Shown piece by piece: positions 34,355-42,241 of a stretch of DNA of 55,943 nucleotides. The DNA is from Dehalococcoidia bacterium. Its GTDB lineage: Bacteria; Chloroflexota; Dehalococcoidia; Lucifugimonadales; UBA1123. Position 1 is the stretch's first letter; each line of letters opens with the position of its first letter. The position numbers and the translations under genes were made by a program. A model generated the notes under the pieces. It did not search any database. It was not told the origin of the DNA and saw only the letters and a list, made by a program, of their open reading frames with translations. The stretch spans positions 82,990 to 138,932 of the forward strand of contig VXRN01000070.1 of NCBI GenBank assembly GCA_009838465.1, read 5' to 3'.

Positions 34355-34633
34355 ATGGCGACAAATGGGTCCGGCGAATACTCATACCTTCCGATTGGAA
34401 CCAGCGAGTACTATGAACGAGAAGCCAAATATAAGCATCCTGAAATTCGCGATGAGTGGGTAGCTCGTGTGCTGGCCAATCCCTATCACACTGAGACTCA
34501 GGCAGATGGCAGAATCAGGTATTATGGATATATCCCTGAAGTTGACAAGTGGATCCGTGTGATTGTTGAGAATGGAATACTCATCAACAGGTTCTTTGAC
34601 CGCGGAAAGCTGAGAAAGTGGGGAAGACCATGA
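34355..34633 (+). CDS. DUF4258-like putative RNase toxin
   Basis: This 92-residue protein has the small RelE-like layout HPEIRDEWVARVLANPYHTE, GRIRYYGYIPEVDKWIRVIV and FFDRGKLRKWG, resembling DUF4258-type proteins. DUF4258 genes are commonly paired with DUF2283 genes, and such a gene follows here with an ATGA overlap. Base composition is more AT-rich than the neighbours, consistent with acquisition. Toxicity and RNase activity are inferred from context. Confidence 0.72.
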   Translation: MATNGSGEYSYLPIGTSEYYEREAKYKHPEIRDEWVARVLANPYHTETQADGRIRYYGYIPEVDKWIRVIVENGILINRFFDRGKLRKWGRP

Positions 34634-35169
34634 GGCTGAAAGTCTATTATGATAAAGATACAGATATTCTTTCCCTTTGGAATGGGCGTCCGGCAAGCGA
34701 GGCAGACGACGTTGCCGAACATTTGGTAGCTGATTTCGATGATGACGGCGAAGTCGTGGGATTCACATTAGAACACGCCTCCGAGTTACTGGGAACGATT
34801 CCCTCTGTCCCATCCACTTCGGCAGAATACTTGGCTACAAGTGGAAAAACCGTATTGGAGAAATTAAAGGAAGCGTTCTTTGACCTCTACGAAGAGAAGG
34901 TTGCAGACCATACCTTCAAATTCCGGCCACGGGGAGCCGCTATATATGTCCGAAAAACCAATAACGGGTACAATACGGCGCGAATTATTCCAACGTCACT
35001 AAGGAATTTCCCATACGGAAACAACCTTGAGTTGTTTGTGAAAAGCCGTAGAGTGCCGAAAGATGAATCAACTTCACACCCTGATTATCTTATTGGACCC
35101 GATCACATTGACGAGTTGATTGACATATTAAAGGGTAAGTCCAGTCTGCGTTCAAATGAGCTTGGCTAA
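34630..35169 (+). CDS. DUF2283 protein (putative antitoxin) with long C-terminal extension
   Basis: Residues 1-55 are a clear DUF2283 domain ([40 protein letters not shown]), considered the antitoxin of DUF4258-type toxins. Typical DUF2283 proteins have ~65-75 residues; this one continues for another ~120 residues of unrecognised sequence ([39 protein letters not shown]). ATG 34630 overlaps the toxin stop as ATGA, implying coupled translation; an upstream GTG at 34618 is less likely. It overlaps the convergent macro-domain gene by 4 bp. Confidence 0.78.
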   Translation: MRLKVYYDKDTDILSLWNGRPASEADDVAEHLVADFDDDGEVVGFTLEHASELLGTIPSVPSTSAEYLATSGKTVLEKLKEAFFDLYEEKVADHTFKFRPRGAAIYVRKTNNGYNTARIIPTSLRNFPYGNNLELFVKSRRVPKDESTSHPDYLIGPDHIDELIDILKGKSSLRSNELG

Positions 35170-35684
35170 TTGATCTGTGTGGCTATCACCCCCTCATACA
35201 CTCCGTGATCCCGCTCCGAGAACGCCACGAACGTAACCCGCTCTATACGCTCGTGCCGCTCCAACGCCACCACCACCTCCCGCACCGCGATCCGCGTCGC
35301 CCGCTCCTTCGGAAACCCGTACACCCCCGTGCTGATTGCCGGAAACGCGATGGTCCTGAGTCTGTGTTCGGCGGCTAGAGCCATCGAATTGCGGTAGCAT
35401 GAGGCGAGTAGCGCATCCTCGTCGTTATCGCCACCGAACCACACTGGGCCGACGGTGTGTATGACGTGCTTCGCCGGCAGATTGTAGCCAGCGGTGATCT
35501 TAGCCTCTCCCGTCGTGCATCCACCCAGAGTCCTGCACTCTTCCAGCAGATCAAGGCCTGCGGCCCCGTGTATCGCGCCGTCCACTCCTCCGCCTCCCAG
35601 CAGCGAATTGTTCGCCGCGTTCACGATTGCGTCCACCGCCAGTTCCGTGATGTCCCCCTGCACAAGGTCAATTCTGTCTCTCAT
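35166..35684 (-). CDS. macro domain protein (ADP-ribose / O-acetyl-ADP-ribose hydrolase-like)
   Basis: This 172-residue stand-alone macro domain shows [39 protein letters not shown], the CTTGEAKIT and HTVGP segments, and [12 protein letters not shown]. These are the ADP-ribose-binding loops of MacroD/YmdB-type hydrolases, with the catalytic Asn/Gly-rich loop intact. ATG 35684 follows GTGAGGTATAT. The open frame continues far upstream to 36890, but that part is antisense to DUF1800 and not real. It removes ADP-ribose or deacetylates OAADPR; the target is unknown. Confidence 0.93.
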   Translation of the reverse strand: MRDRIDLVQGDITELAVDAIVNAANNSLLGGGGVDGAIHGAAGLDLLEECRTLGGCTTGEAKITAGYNLPAKHVIHTVGPVWFGGDNDEDALLASCYRNSMALAAEHRLRTIAFPAISTGVYGFPKERATRIAVREVVVALERHERIERVTFVAFSERDHGVYEGVIATQIN

Positions 35685-35822
35685 ATATACCTCACGATTA
35701 ATCTTCAACCTGCATCCCCATAGAGTCTCTTCCAAACGAAATCCCTTACTTTCAGCCTGAGACTTTTGTCCAAAAGTAAAATATAATGACTTCGTGAATC
35801 CTACTACATGGGAGAAGATGAA

Positions 35823-37226
35823 ATGGCGAACACCGATCTGGCCCTGGTCGCCCACCTGATGCGTCGCGCGGGATTCGGGGCGACGCGCGACGAACTGGAA
35901 GCGCTGGCGTCCCAGAGCTATGAGGATGTAGTCGAGGACCTGCTCCATCCCGAACGCTTCCCCGAGGTGGATGACGACGTGATCATCCGCTACTGGCTCG
36001 AGCTCAACAACCCCGACTCTGTGGAGCCCTGGAACACGCGCTGGATCTACCGCATGGTGAACACCCAGCGTCCGCTCGAAGAGAAGATGGCTCTGTTCTG
36101 GCACCACGTGTTCGCTACGTCGGTCGGCAAGAGCGAGCACGGACCGTCGGCCAAGACACAGATCGATCTGTTCCGCAACAACGCCATGGCGGATATGCGT
36201 ACCATACTCGTGGACCTGGCCAAGGACCCCGCGATGATATTCTGGCTGGACAACTGCGAGAACTTCGGCGACCGACCCAACGAGAACTGGGGGCGAGAAC
36301 TGCTCGAACTGTTCTCGATGGGAGTCGGAAACTACACCGAGGACGACATCAAGATGGCCTCCCGCGCCTTCACCGGCTGGACTTTCACCCAACCAATCCC
36401 GCTCGACCCCTACGGACGCTACCCCTCGGAGTTCGTTTACAAAGAAAATGACCACGACGACAGCCAGAAGACATTCCTCGGGCACACTGGCCGCTTCAAC
36501 GGCGAGGACATCATCGCCATCATCGTCGAACAGCCCGCTACAGCGCGGTTCATCTCGCGCCACCTGTACAACTTCTTCGTAGCCGACGAGCCGCAGGTGC
36601 CGTCCTGGAACGACGTTCCACCGCAGGAACCGCAGGCCGTCGAAACTCTCTGCGACGCCTATTTCGAGAACGACGGCGATATTCGCGCCGTCCTGCGTGT
36701 GCTGTTCAACTCCGACTTCTTCAAGGATGCGCGCTTCAGGAAGGTCAAGAGTCCGGCGGAACTGGTGGCAGGAACTATCAAGCTGGCAGGCAATCACGAC
36801 TTCCCCGAACCCAGCCTGCACGGCGCGCCGGCCGCCGCCGGACTGATGGGCCAGCGTCTTATGACACCGCCCACAGTCGAGGGATGGCACACCGGCAGCG
36901 AATGGATAGATTGCGGCACGCTCGCCGAGCGCATCAACTTCGCCGTGAACGAACTCAGTGGCAGCGACCTTCCCGGAATACGCTCGATCTACGACAGGCT
37001 GGCCTCTGAGGGCAATACAGTCTCACCGGGGGACTTCGTGGACAGGACACTCGATCTCATCGGGCCTCTGACCGTTGAACCCATGACCAGGGAAGCGCTG
37101 ATGGACTACGCCGAATCCGGCGGCGACCTGCTCTTCGAGAGCGCCGACCAGCGCGATGAGAGCGCGGAACGTGTCGCCCGCATGGTGCAGTTCATCGCGG
37201 CGTCGGTCGAGTACCAGTTCGCATAA
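35823..37226 (+). CDS. DUF1800 family protein
   Basis: DUF1800 proteins are always found next to DUF1501 genes and are thought to act together at the cell surface; biochemical function is unknown. Family blocks: [93 protein letters not shown] and [13 protein letters not shown] chose ATG 35823 with GGGAGAAGATGAA upstream over ATG 35808. No signal peptide is visible, unlike many members. The DUF1501 partner follows across a REP-like hairpin. Confidence 0.92.
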   Translation: MANTDLALVAHLMRRAGFGATRDELEALASQSYEDVVEDLLHPERFPEVDDDVIIRYWLELNNPDSVEPWNTRWIYRMVNTQRPLEEKMALFWHHVFATSVGKSEHGPSAKTQIDLFRNNAMADMRTILVDLAKDPAMIFWLDNCENFGDRPNENWGRELLELFSMGVGNYTEDDIKMASRAFTGWTFTQPIPLDPYGRYPSEFVYKENDHDDSQKTFLGHTGRFNGEDIIAIIVEQPATARFISRHLYNFFVADEPQVPSWNDVPPQEPQAVETLCDAYFENDGDIRAVLRVLFNSDFFKDARFRKVKSPAELVAGTIKLAGNHDFPEPSLHGAPAAAGLMGQRLMTPPTVEGWHTGSEWIDCGTLAERINFAVNELSGSDLPGIRSIYDRLASEGNTVSPGDFVDRTLDLIGPLTVEPMTREALMDYAESGGDLLFESADQRDESAERVARMVQFIAASVEYQFA

Positions 37227-37251
37227 AATCGTCATTTGTATGCTGAAAATC

Positions 37252-37288
37252 CCCTCTCCCTTGATGGGAGAGGGCTAGGGTGAGGGTG
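37252..37288. repeat. REP-like palindrome between DUF1800 and DUF1501
   Basis: CCCTCTCCC-TTGAT-GGGAGAGGG is followed by CTAGGGTGAGGGTGA. Together with the preceding GTCATTTGTATGCTGAAAAT (from 37231) it matches the reverse complement of 53672-53730 almost exactly. A further copy is at 38491-38531. It lies in the 86-bp intercistronic gap and could tune relative expression of the two genes. Confidence 0.8.
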
Positions 37289-37312
37289 AACCGACCCAGA
37301 GGAGAAACGGAA

Positions 37313-38458
37313 GTGGAAGCGAACGGCAAGCAGACAGTCTTCGTGGTCGTGCAGCTCACCGGCGGCAACGACTTCATGAACACGATCATCCCCTACACCA
37401 ACGAGATATACTACGACTCCAGGCCGGTCATCGGGATACCACAGGAGGAAGTCCTGCCGCTGGACGACAATCTGGGCTTCAACCCGAACTTCGCGCCTGT
37501 CAAGGAACTCTACGACCAGGGCGACATCGCCATCGTGCAGGGCGTGGGCTACCCTAATTCCAGTAGATCGCACTTCCGCGGGATGGACATCTGGCACACC
37601 TCCGAGCCCGACAGGATTGGTACCGAGGGCTGGCTGGGACAGGTCGTCGCCCAGATGGACCCGCACAAGGAGAACCCTCTCACCTGCGTCAACATCGGTC
37701 GTGGTCTTCCCCGCGCGATGGCGAAGCAGGGTGTCCCCATCACCTCCGTCGGAGACCTGGATAACTACGGCGTAATGACCGGCATCTCCGAAGAGTCCCA
37801 GCGTCAGCAGGCGCTTGAGATATTCCAGAAGATGTACGGTCAGGCCATCGGTAGTGGCCCTGTGCGGGAGTACGTCGCCCGGACCGGACTCGACGTGCTC
37901 AAGGGAGCGGACATACTCAAGAAGGCCCCGGAGATGTACACCTCCAACGTGGAGTACGCAAGCAACCCGATAGCCCAGAGTCTCAGGGACGCCGCGCGTG
38001 TCCACCTGGCCGATCTTGGCACGCGAATCATCTACACCCAGCACGGCGGCTACGACACCCACGCCAACGAAGTCCCGACCCATCCCCGGCTGCTCACCGA
38101 GCTTTCCGGTGCGATAATGGACTTCTTCCAGGACATCAGGGACCACAATGCATCAGAGAACGTCGTCATGCTGGTGTTCACCGAGTTCGGAAGGCGCATC
38201 AGGGACAACGGCAGCGGCTGCGACCACGGTGCCGGAGGAGGATCGTTCGTCATCGGAGATCGGGTGAAGGGCGGCCTCTACGCCGAGTACCCGTCGCTCG
38301 AACTGGACAAGCAGACCGACGGCGACATGGCCCACACTTACGACTTCCGCGGCCTCTACACGACGCTGCTCGAACAGTGGATGGGCGTGGAGGCTTCCCC
38401 AATCGTCGGCGGCCACTACGAACAACTCCCCATATTCACCGAACCAGTATTAGCTTAG
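37313..38458 (+). CDS. DUF1501 family protein
   Basis: DUF1501 proteins are sulfatase/phosphatase-fold relatives that accompany DUF1800. Blocks seen: VVVQLTGGNDFMNTIIPY, YPNSSRSHFRGMDIWHTSEP, GTEGWLGQ, YTQHGGYDTHANE, MLVFTEFGRRIRDNGSGCDH and AHTYDFRGLY. The usual Tat signal is absent; the protein starts almost directly at the core. GTG 37313 with AGAGGAGAAACGGAA upstream is the likely start, since the earlier in-frame ATG 37280 lies inside the REP-like repeat. The true enzymatic activity of the family is unproven. Confidence 0.9.
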   Translation: MEANGKQTVFVVVQLTGGNDFMNTIIPYTNEIYYDSRPVIGIPQEEVLPLDDNLGFNPNFAPVKELYDQGDIAIVQGVGYPNSSRSHFRGMDIWHTSEPDRIGTEGWLGQVVAQMDPHKENPLTCVNIGRGLPRAMAKQGVPITSVGDLDNYGVMTGISEESQRQQALEIFQKMYGQAIGSGPVREYVARTGLDVLKGADILKKAPEMYTSNVEYASNPIAQSLRDAARVHLADLGTRIIYTQHGGYDTHANEVPTHPRLLTELSGAIMDFFQDIRDHNASENVVMLVFTEFGRRIRDNGSGCDHGAGGGSFVIGDRVKGGLYAEYPSLELDKQTDGDMAHTYDFRGLYTTLLEQWMGVEASPIVGGHYEQLPIFTEPVLA

Positions 38459-38490
38459 TTATACGCTGGAGAATCCTGTGTAAGTGCCCC

Positions 38491-38532
38491 AAATCCCCTC
38501 TCCCTTGAGGGAGAGGGCTGGGGTGAGGGTGC
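38491..38532. repeat. REP-like palindrome after DUF1501
   Basis: CCCTCTCCC (38496-38504) and GGGAGAGGG (38509-38517) form a stem with a TTGA loop, followed by CTGGGGTGAGGGTG. It belongs to the same family as 37252 and 53674. It lies between DUF1501 and the NHL-repeat gene. Confidence 0.8.
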
Positions 38533-38595
38533 AAACCTCGGATTCGTACCAACTTTGATGTCTGAGAGATAGCAACTAGGGACAGAGGTAGAAAA

Positions 38596-39636
38596 ATGAG
38601 CAGGCCATACGCGCTTCTCAGGGTAGGATTCAGCTACGACAAGACCCTCGGCATGAGGCGTCTGACCAACACACCGGTTGACCTCGCGGTTGATAGTTCC
38701 GGCGACCTGTTCATCCTGTGTCGCGGCGGCATATCGTTCATCAGGAGACTCTCCCAGGACGACGAGGACCTGGGCGCAATAAACCTCGCAGCCGGGGGCG
38801 CGGCCCAGATCGGCGGAACCCACTCGGTGGACGCCAAGTTCGTCTGGCCCGCTTCTATGGTGATGGACAGAGAGGAGAACCTCTGGATCTCCGACGAAGG
38901 CACCAACAAGATAACCATCATAGACAAGCAGGGCGAGATACTAGGACAGTGGGGCGAGCCGGGCAGCGGCGAGGGACAGTTCGACAGGCAGTCCGGCATC
39001 GCGCTCGATCCCGATGGGAACGTGTACGTCGCGGACACCCGCAACCACCGCATCCAGAAGTTCACGCGCGAAGGCGAATTCCTGATGAAGTTCGGAGGTT
39101 TCGGCTCAGCCGAGGGCGAACTAAATATGCCCTGGGGCATCTGCGTGGATGAACTCGGCGATGTCTATGTCGCGGATTGGCGCAACGACCGGGTGCAGAA
39201 GTTCACCGCCGACGGTGAGTTCATCTTCAGCATAGGCAGGTCGGGCGACGGCGAGGGCGAATTCAACAGGCCGTCCGGCGTGACGGTGGACGACCACGGC
39301 GATATCTACGTCGCGGACTGGGCGAACAACCGCGTCCAGCTATTCAGGCCGGATGGCGTATTCGTCGAACTGTTCCGCGGCGACGCTACGCTTTCCAAGC
39401 AGGCGCTCCACTACATGCGGTCGAACATCAAGGCGCTCAGGCTGCGCGAGATGGCCTCCATCGAGCCGCAGAAGCGCATCCGCTGGCCGGTGTCGGTGCG
39501 AGTCTATGACCACATGATGTACATAGCCGACTACGGCTCCGACCGCATCCAGATATACAAGAAGGAAGCCTACCCGCTTGGTCCGGACGAAATCACCGAG
39601 GAGCAAAGATCGCCCACGCTCTACACCCAGTTCTGA
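38596..39636 (+). CDS. NHL-repeat beta-propeller protein
   Basis: This 346-residue propeller has at least five NHL blades, each with the VDxxGDxYVADxxNxRVQxF pattern (LDPDGNVYVADTRNHRIQKF, VDELGDVYVADWRNDRVQKF, VDDHGDIYVADWANNRVQLF). NHL propellers bind proteins, RNA or ligands. There is no signal peptide, so it is probably cytoplasmic or exported by another route. ATG 38596 follows GAGGTAGAAAA. It lies downstream of DUF1800-DUF1501 on the same strand, possibly in the same unit. Confidence 0.9.
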   Translation: MSRPYALLRVGFSYDKTLGMRRLTNTPVDLAVDSSGDLFILCRGGISFIRRLSQDDEDLGAINLAAGGAAQIGGTHSVDAKFVWPASMVMDREENLWISDEGTNKITIIDKQGEILGQWGEPGSGEGQFDRQSGIALDPDGNVYVADTRNHRIQKFTREGEFLMKFGGFGSAEGELNMPWGICVDELGDVYVADWRNDRVQKFTADGEFIFSIGRSGDGEGEFNRPSGVTVDDHGDIYVADWANNRVQLFRPDGVFVELFRGDATLSKQALHYMRSNIKALRLREMASIEPQKRIRWPVSVRVYDHMMYIADYGSDRIQIYKKEAYPLGPDEITEEQRSPTLYTQF

Positions 39637-39666
39637 CCTCATCGCAAACGCCGAAAGGAGACAGAG

Positions 39667-40077
39667 ATGGAGATACGCTTCGCTGTTGTCCTCGGTTTGG
39701 CTTCGATCACGGGAGTGTGGATGATTTTGTTCTTCACGGCGTTTAATAACGCTAACCTTTGGTTCCTCATTCCGGTCACGGTAATGACGCTTGGCGTATT
39801 TCCCATCCTCGCGGGCTGTCTATTTCACAGAGCATGGGGCGCCGTCCTTTTCCCTGCCTGTGTGTTGGTTTGCATGTCCATAGCCGAGCTTATATACGGG
39901 TCACTTTCTCTGGACACCGAACCAATCGTGTTCGTTATCCTGATCGCCCTTGCATACGGTGGAATAGCGTCCGTGTCCTTCTGTGCCGGATGGATTGCGC
40001 GGCAATCTTACCTGGCTGTCCGCGCGAAAGACGAAGCTAAAATGAATTTGCTCCATACATCTAAGAACGACGATTGA
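39667..40077 (+). CDS. small four-helix membrane protein, unknown function
   Basis: This 136-residue protein shows four hydrophobic stretches (about residues 5-25, 32-52, 58-78 and 85-110) and a charged cytoplasmic tail (AKDEAKMNLLHTSKNDD). I recognise no family. ATG 39667 has AAGGAGACAGAG directly upstream, an excellent ribosome site, so it is very probably a real gene. It lies 30 bp after the NHL gene and 30 bp before SDR 2. Confidence 0.8.
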   Translation: MEIRFAVVLGLASITGVWMILFFTAFNNANLWFLIPVTVMTLGVFPILAGCLFHRAWGAVLFPACVLVCMSIAELIYGSLSLDTEPIVFVILIALAYGGIASVSFCAGWIARQSYLAVRAKDEAKMNLLHTSKNDD

Positions 40078-40107
40078 CGACTGAAACAACGATGAAGGAG
40101 GTTCAGG

Positions 40108-40857
40108 ATGAGGCTGGAAGGCAAGGTCGCATTGATTAGTGGAGGTGCGAGAGGTCAAGGAGCAGTCGAAGCGAAACTATTCGCCAGCGAGGGCGCAAGC
40201 GTCGTCATCGGAGACATCCTGGACGACCTTGGCAGGCAGGTCGAAGCCGAGATAGCCGAGTCCGGCGGTAACGCGACTTACGTCCACGTGGACGTTACCA
40301 GCGAGTCGCAGTGGAACGACGCGGTGAACACGGCCGTCGAAAGATACGGCAAGCTGGACATCCTCGTGAACAACGCGGGCATCCTCATACGCGCCGGCGT
40401 GGAGGACACGACCGGCGAGGACTGGGACCGCATCATGGACATCAACGGCAAGGGTGTATTCCTCGGCACGAAGGCTGCGATTCCGGCGATGCGCGATGCG
40501 GGTGGCGGTTCGATAATCAATATCTCGTCGATTGCCGGACTCCAGGGAAGCCCAGCATCCGCGGCATACAGCGCGACCAAGGGTGCAGTCCGCATCCTGA
40601 CCAAGTCGACCGCGGTCCAGTATGCGAAAGAAGGCATCCGGTGCAACTCAGTCCATCCCGGACTCATCTACACCGACATGACCAGAGACACACTGGATAC
40701 TCCCGAGGGTGAACGCGAATGGCGAGCGCGTGTCCCGATGGGTTATATCGGAGTGTCGGAAGACGTAGCCAAGGGCGTGTTGTTCCTCGCCTCAGACGAG
40801 TCCTCCTACATGACTGGCAGCGAGCTCGTGATAGACGGCGGTATTACTGCGCAGTAG
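40108..40857 (+). CDS. short-chain dehydrogenase/reductase (SDR) 2
   Basis: This classical SDR of 249 residues has GGARGQG, NNAG, NISSIAG, YSATK with Tyr-x-x-x-Lys, and the ending LVIDGGITAQ. It is a close paralog of SDR 1 (20578-21330): the starts MRLEGKVA and the cofactor loops GDILDD are the same. Acidic Asp after the second strand points to NAD. GGAGG lies 6 bases before ATG. Substrate unknown; paralogs of this type reduce or oxidise cyclic or long-chain alcohols. Confidence 0.93.
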   Translation: MRLEGKVALISGGARGQGAVEAKLFASEGASVVIGDILDDLGRQVEAEIAESGGNATYVHVDVTSESQWNDAVNTAVERYGKLDILVNNAGILIRAGVEDTTGEDWDRIMDINGKGVFLGTKAAIPAMRDAGGGSIINISSIAGLQGSPASAAYSATKGAVRILTKSTAVQYAKEGIRCNSVHPGLIYTDMTRDTLDTPEGEREWRARVPMGYIGVSEDVAKGVLFLASDESSYMTGSELVIDGGITAQ

Positions 40858-40867
40858 CGTAGTGTGG

Positions 40868-41230
40868 CTAGTAATGCTGATCGAGCAGTATTGTGTTGCC
40901 GTCTGGGTCGGTCAGGACCGCGCTGCACGGGCCCGTTGTATCCATGTCCGCCTCGGATACGAATTCCACTCCTGACTCTTTGAGTGTCTTCTGTATCGGG
41001 CGCAGGTCCTCCGGGTTGAACGTGAGTATGTTGTCCTCGAACATCCCCTGGAACAGTCCGATGGCCGCGCTGTCGTTTTTCAGGATTCGCCACTTCTGGG
41101 CGTCCGAATCCGCGAAGGCTTCATTCATATGTCCGCCGTCTATCACCTCGAACCCGAACTTCTGGTAGAACTCCAGAGACGCTGAGACGTCCTTTACGGC
41201 GAGACTGACAGAGAATTGACCGAGATCCAT
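40868..41230 (-). CDS. VOC/glyoxalase superfamily protein
   Basis: This 120-residue single VOC module has the motifs VSLAVKDVSASLEFYQKFGF, an ILTFN strand and AVLTDPDGNTILLDQ. VOC proteins bind a divalent metal and act as lyases, dioxygenases or resistance proteins, usually as dimers. The His and Glu metal ligands of glyoxalase I are not all evident, so a non-catalytic binder is possible. It converges on SDR 2 with a 10-bp gap. Nothing is recognised in 41231-41398. Confidence 0.85.
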   Translation of the reverse strand: MDLGQFSVSLAVKDVSASLEFYQKFGFEVIDGGHMNEAFADSDAQKWRILKNDSAAIGLFQGMFEDNILTFNPEDLRPIQKTLKESGVEFVSEADMDTTGPCSAVLTDPDGNTILLDQHY

Positions 41231-41398
41231 GCTTTCCTCTCTTTTCGGTGTGCGGTGTCAGATCGAGCGAACTCCATCATCGCCCAGTTGCCTAAGACTT
41301 CGGCAAGGTGAATCGTGGCACTCTCAAGGAAATGCGAGGGAAGGTCATCGCGCGCAGGCAAAGCAACCTTTGCGCATAGCGACACCGGACATCGTGTC

Positions 41399-42241
41399 TT
41401 ACGGAGCGTCACAGAATAGAAGATCACCCATGAAGCCATCAACTTCCCTATGCATACTTGGGATACACCCACTAAACCGATTGCCGTAGATGCTCAGGTA
41501 TTCGAGATTGGGCAGCCTTTCCAGAATCTCCGTAACACTGCCGGACAGATCGTTCTCCGCGATGACGAGCCATTCGAGCCTTTCCATGTCTCCGAACTGC
41601 ACCGGAATCTCTCCGCTCAGTTGGTTGAAGCTCAGATCAAGCGAAGTAAGTGAAGACAGATGACCGATTTCCGGGGGTATCGGGCCGGTGAGTTCGTTAT
41701 CGCCCAGGTCTAGCGTGTCCAGTTTGGTCAGCCGTCCGAGTTCGGGCGGAATCTCGCCGCTCAGATCATTGCCGTACAGATGCAGCGCGCGTAGTTCGGA
41801 CAGATCACCCAACTCCGGTGGGATATGCGCCGACAGGCCTGCGGTCGTCAGGTTCAGGGCGACGACGCGGGCCGGTCGTCCGCCCACCACGACGCCTTCC
41901 CAGTCCGTAACAGGACTTTCTTCACTCCAACCTAGCGCCGCATCGCCCGCGAGCTTGGTCTGAATAGACAGAAGAATCACGCAGTCGCTCGCAAGTCCTT
42001 CCGAGTCTTGACATTCCATCGGAGGGCCCGACGCAGTGACTTCTGAGCCGATTCCAATCCCGGGACCGGCTTTGGCCTGCGGCAGCGTGAGACTAACGAT
42101 CAAGCCCCTGTCTTCCGACGTCAGGGCGAATACGAGCGCCCCGACAATAATTGCCACGATCACTACCTGAGCGATCAGGAACTCGCGCGACCAGCTGCTT
42201 ACCCTATTGTCGCCCTCGTCCGACTGTTGGTCAGTGCGCAA
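41399..42241 (-). CDS. membrane-anchored plant-type leucine-rich repeat protein
   Basis: A single transmembrane anchor lies at residues about 22-42. The exposed part starts with a plant-LRR-like N-cap (LLSIQTKLAGDAALGWSE then TDWEGVVVGG, RVVALNL). Five to six repeats of the plant-specific form follow (LGDLSELRALHLYGNDLSGE, IPPELGRLTKLDTLDLGDNE, IPPEIGHLSSLTSLDLSFNQ), ending FSGCIP. The IPxxLGxLxxL signature is that of plant receptor kinases and also occurs in some bacteria. The start is TTG 42241, inside the end of the TPP enzyme gene (11-bp overlap). The role is probably surface binding. Confidence 0.88.
   Translation of the reverse strand: MRTDQQSDEGDNRVSSWSREFLIAQVVIVAIIVGALVFALTSEDRGLIVSLTLPQAKAGPGIGIGSEVTASGPPMECQDSEGLASDCVILLSIQTKLAGDAALGWSEESPVTDWEGVVVGGRPARVVALNLTTAGLSAHIPPELGDLSELRALHLYGNDLSGEIPPELGRLTKLDTLDLGDNELTGPIPPEIGHLSSLTSLDLSFNQLSGEIPVQFGDMERLEWLVIAENDLSGSVTEILERLPNLEYLSIYGNRFSGCIPSMHREVDGFMGDLLFCDAP

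Noticed and set aside
35685..36890. N-terminal extension of the macro-domain frame
   Set aside because: It is antisense to the DUF1800 gene; a strong start with ribosome site lies at 35684.
41194..41472. 92-residue minus-strand frame between the VOC and LRR genes
   Set aside because: It overlaps both genes, has no ribosome site and shows no recognisable pattern.
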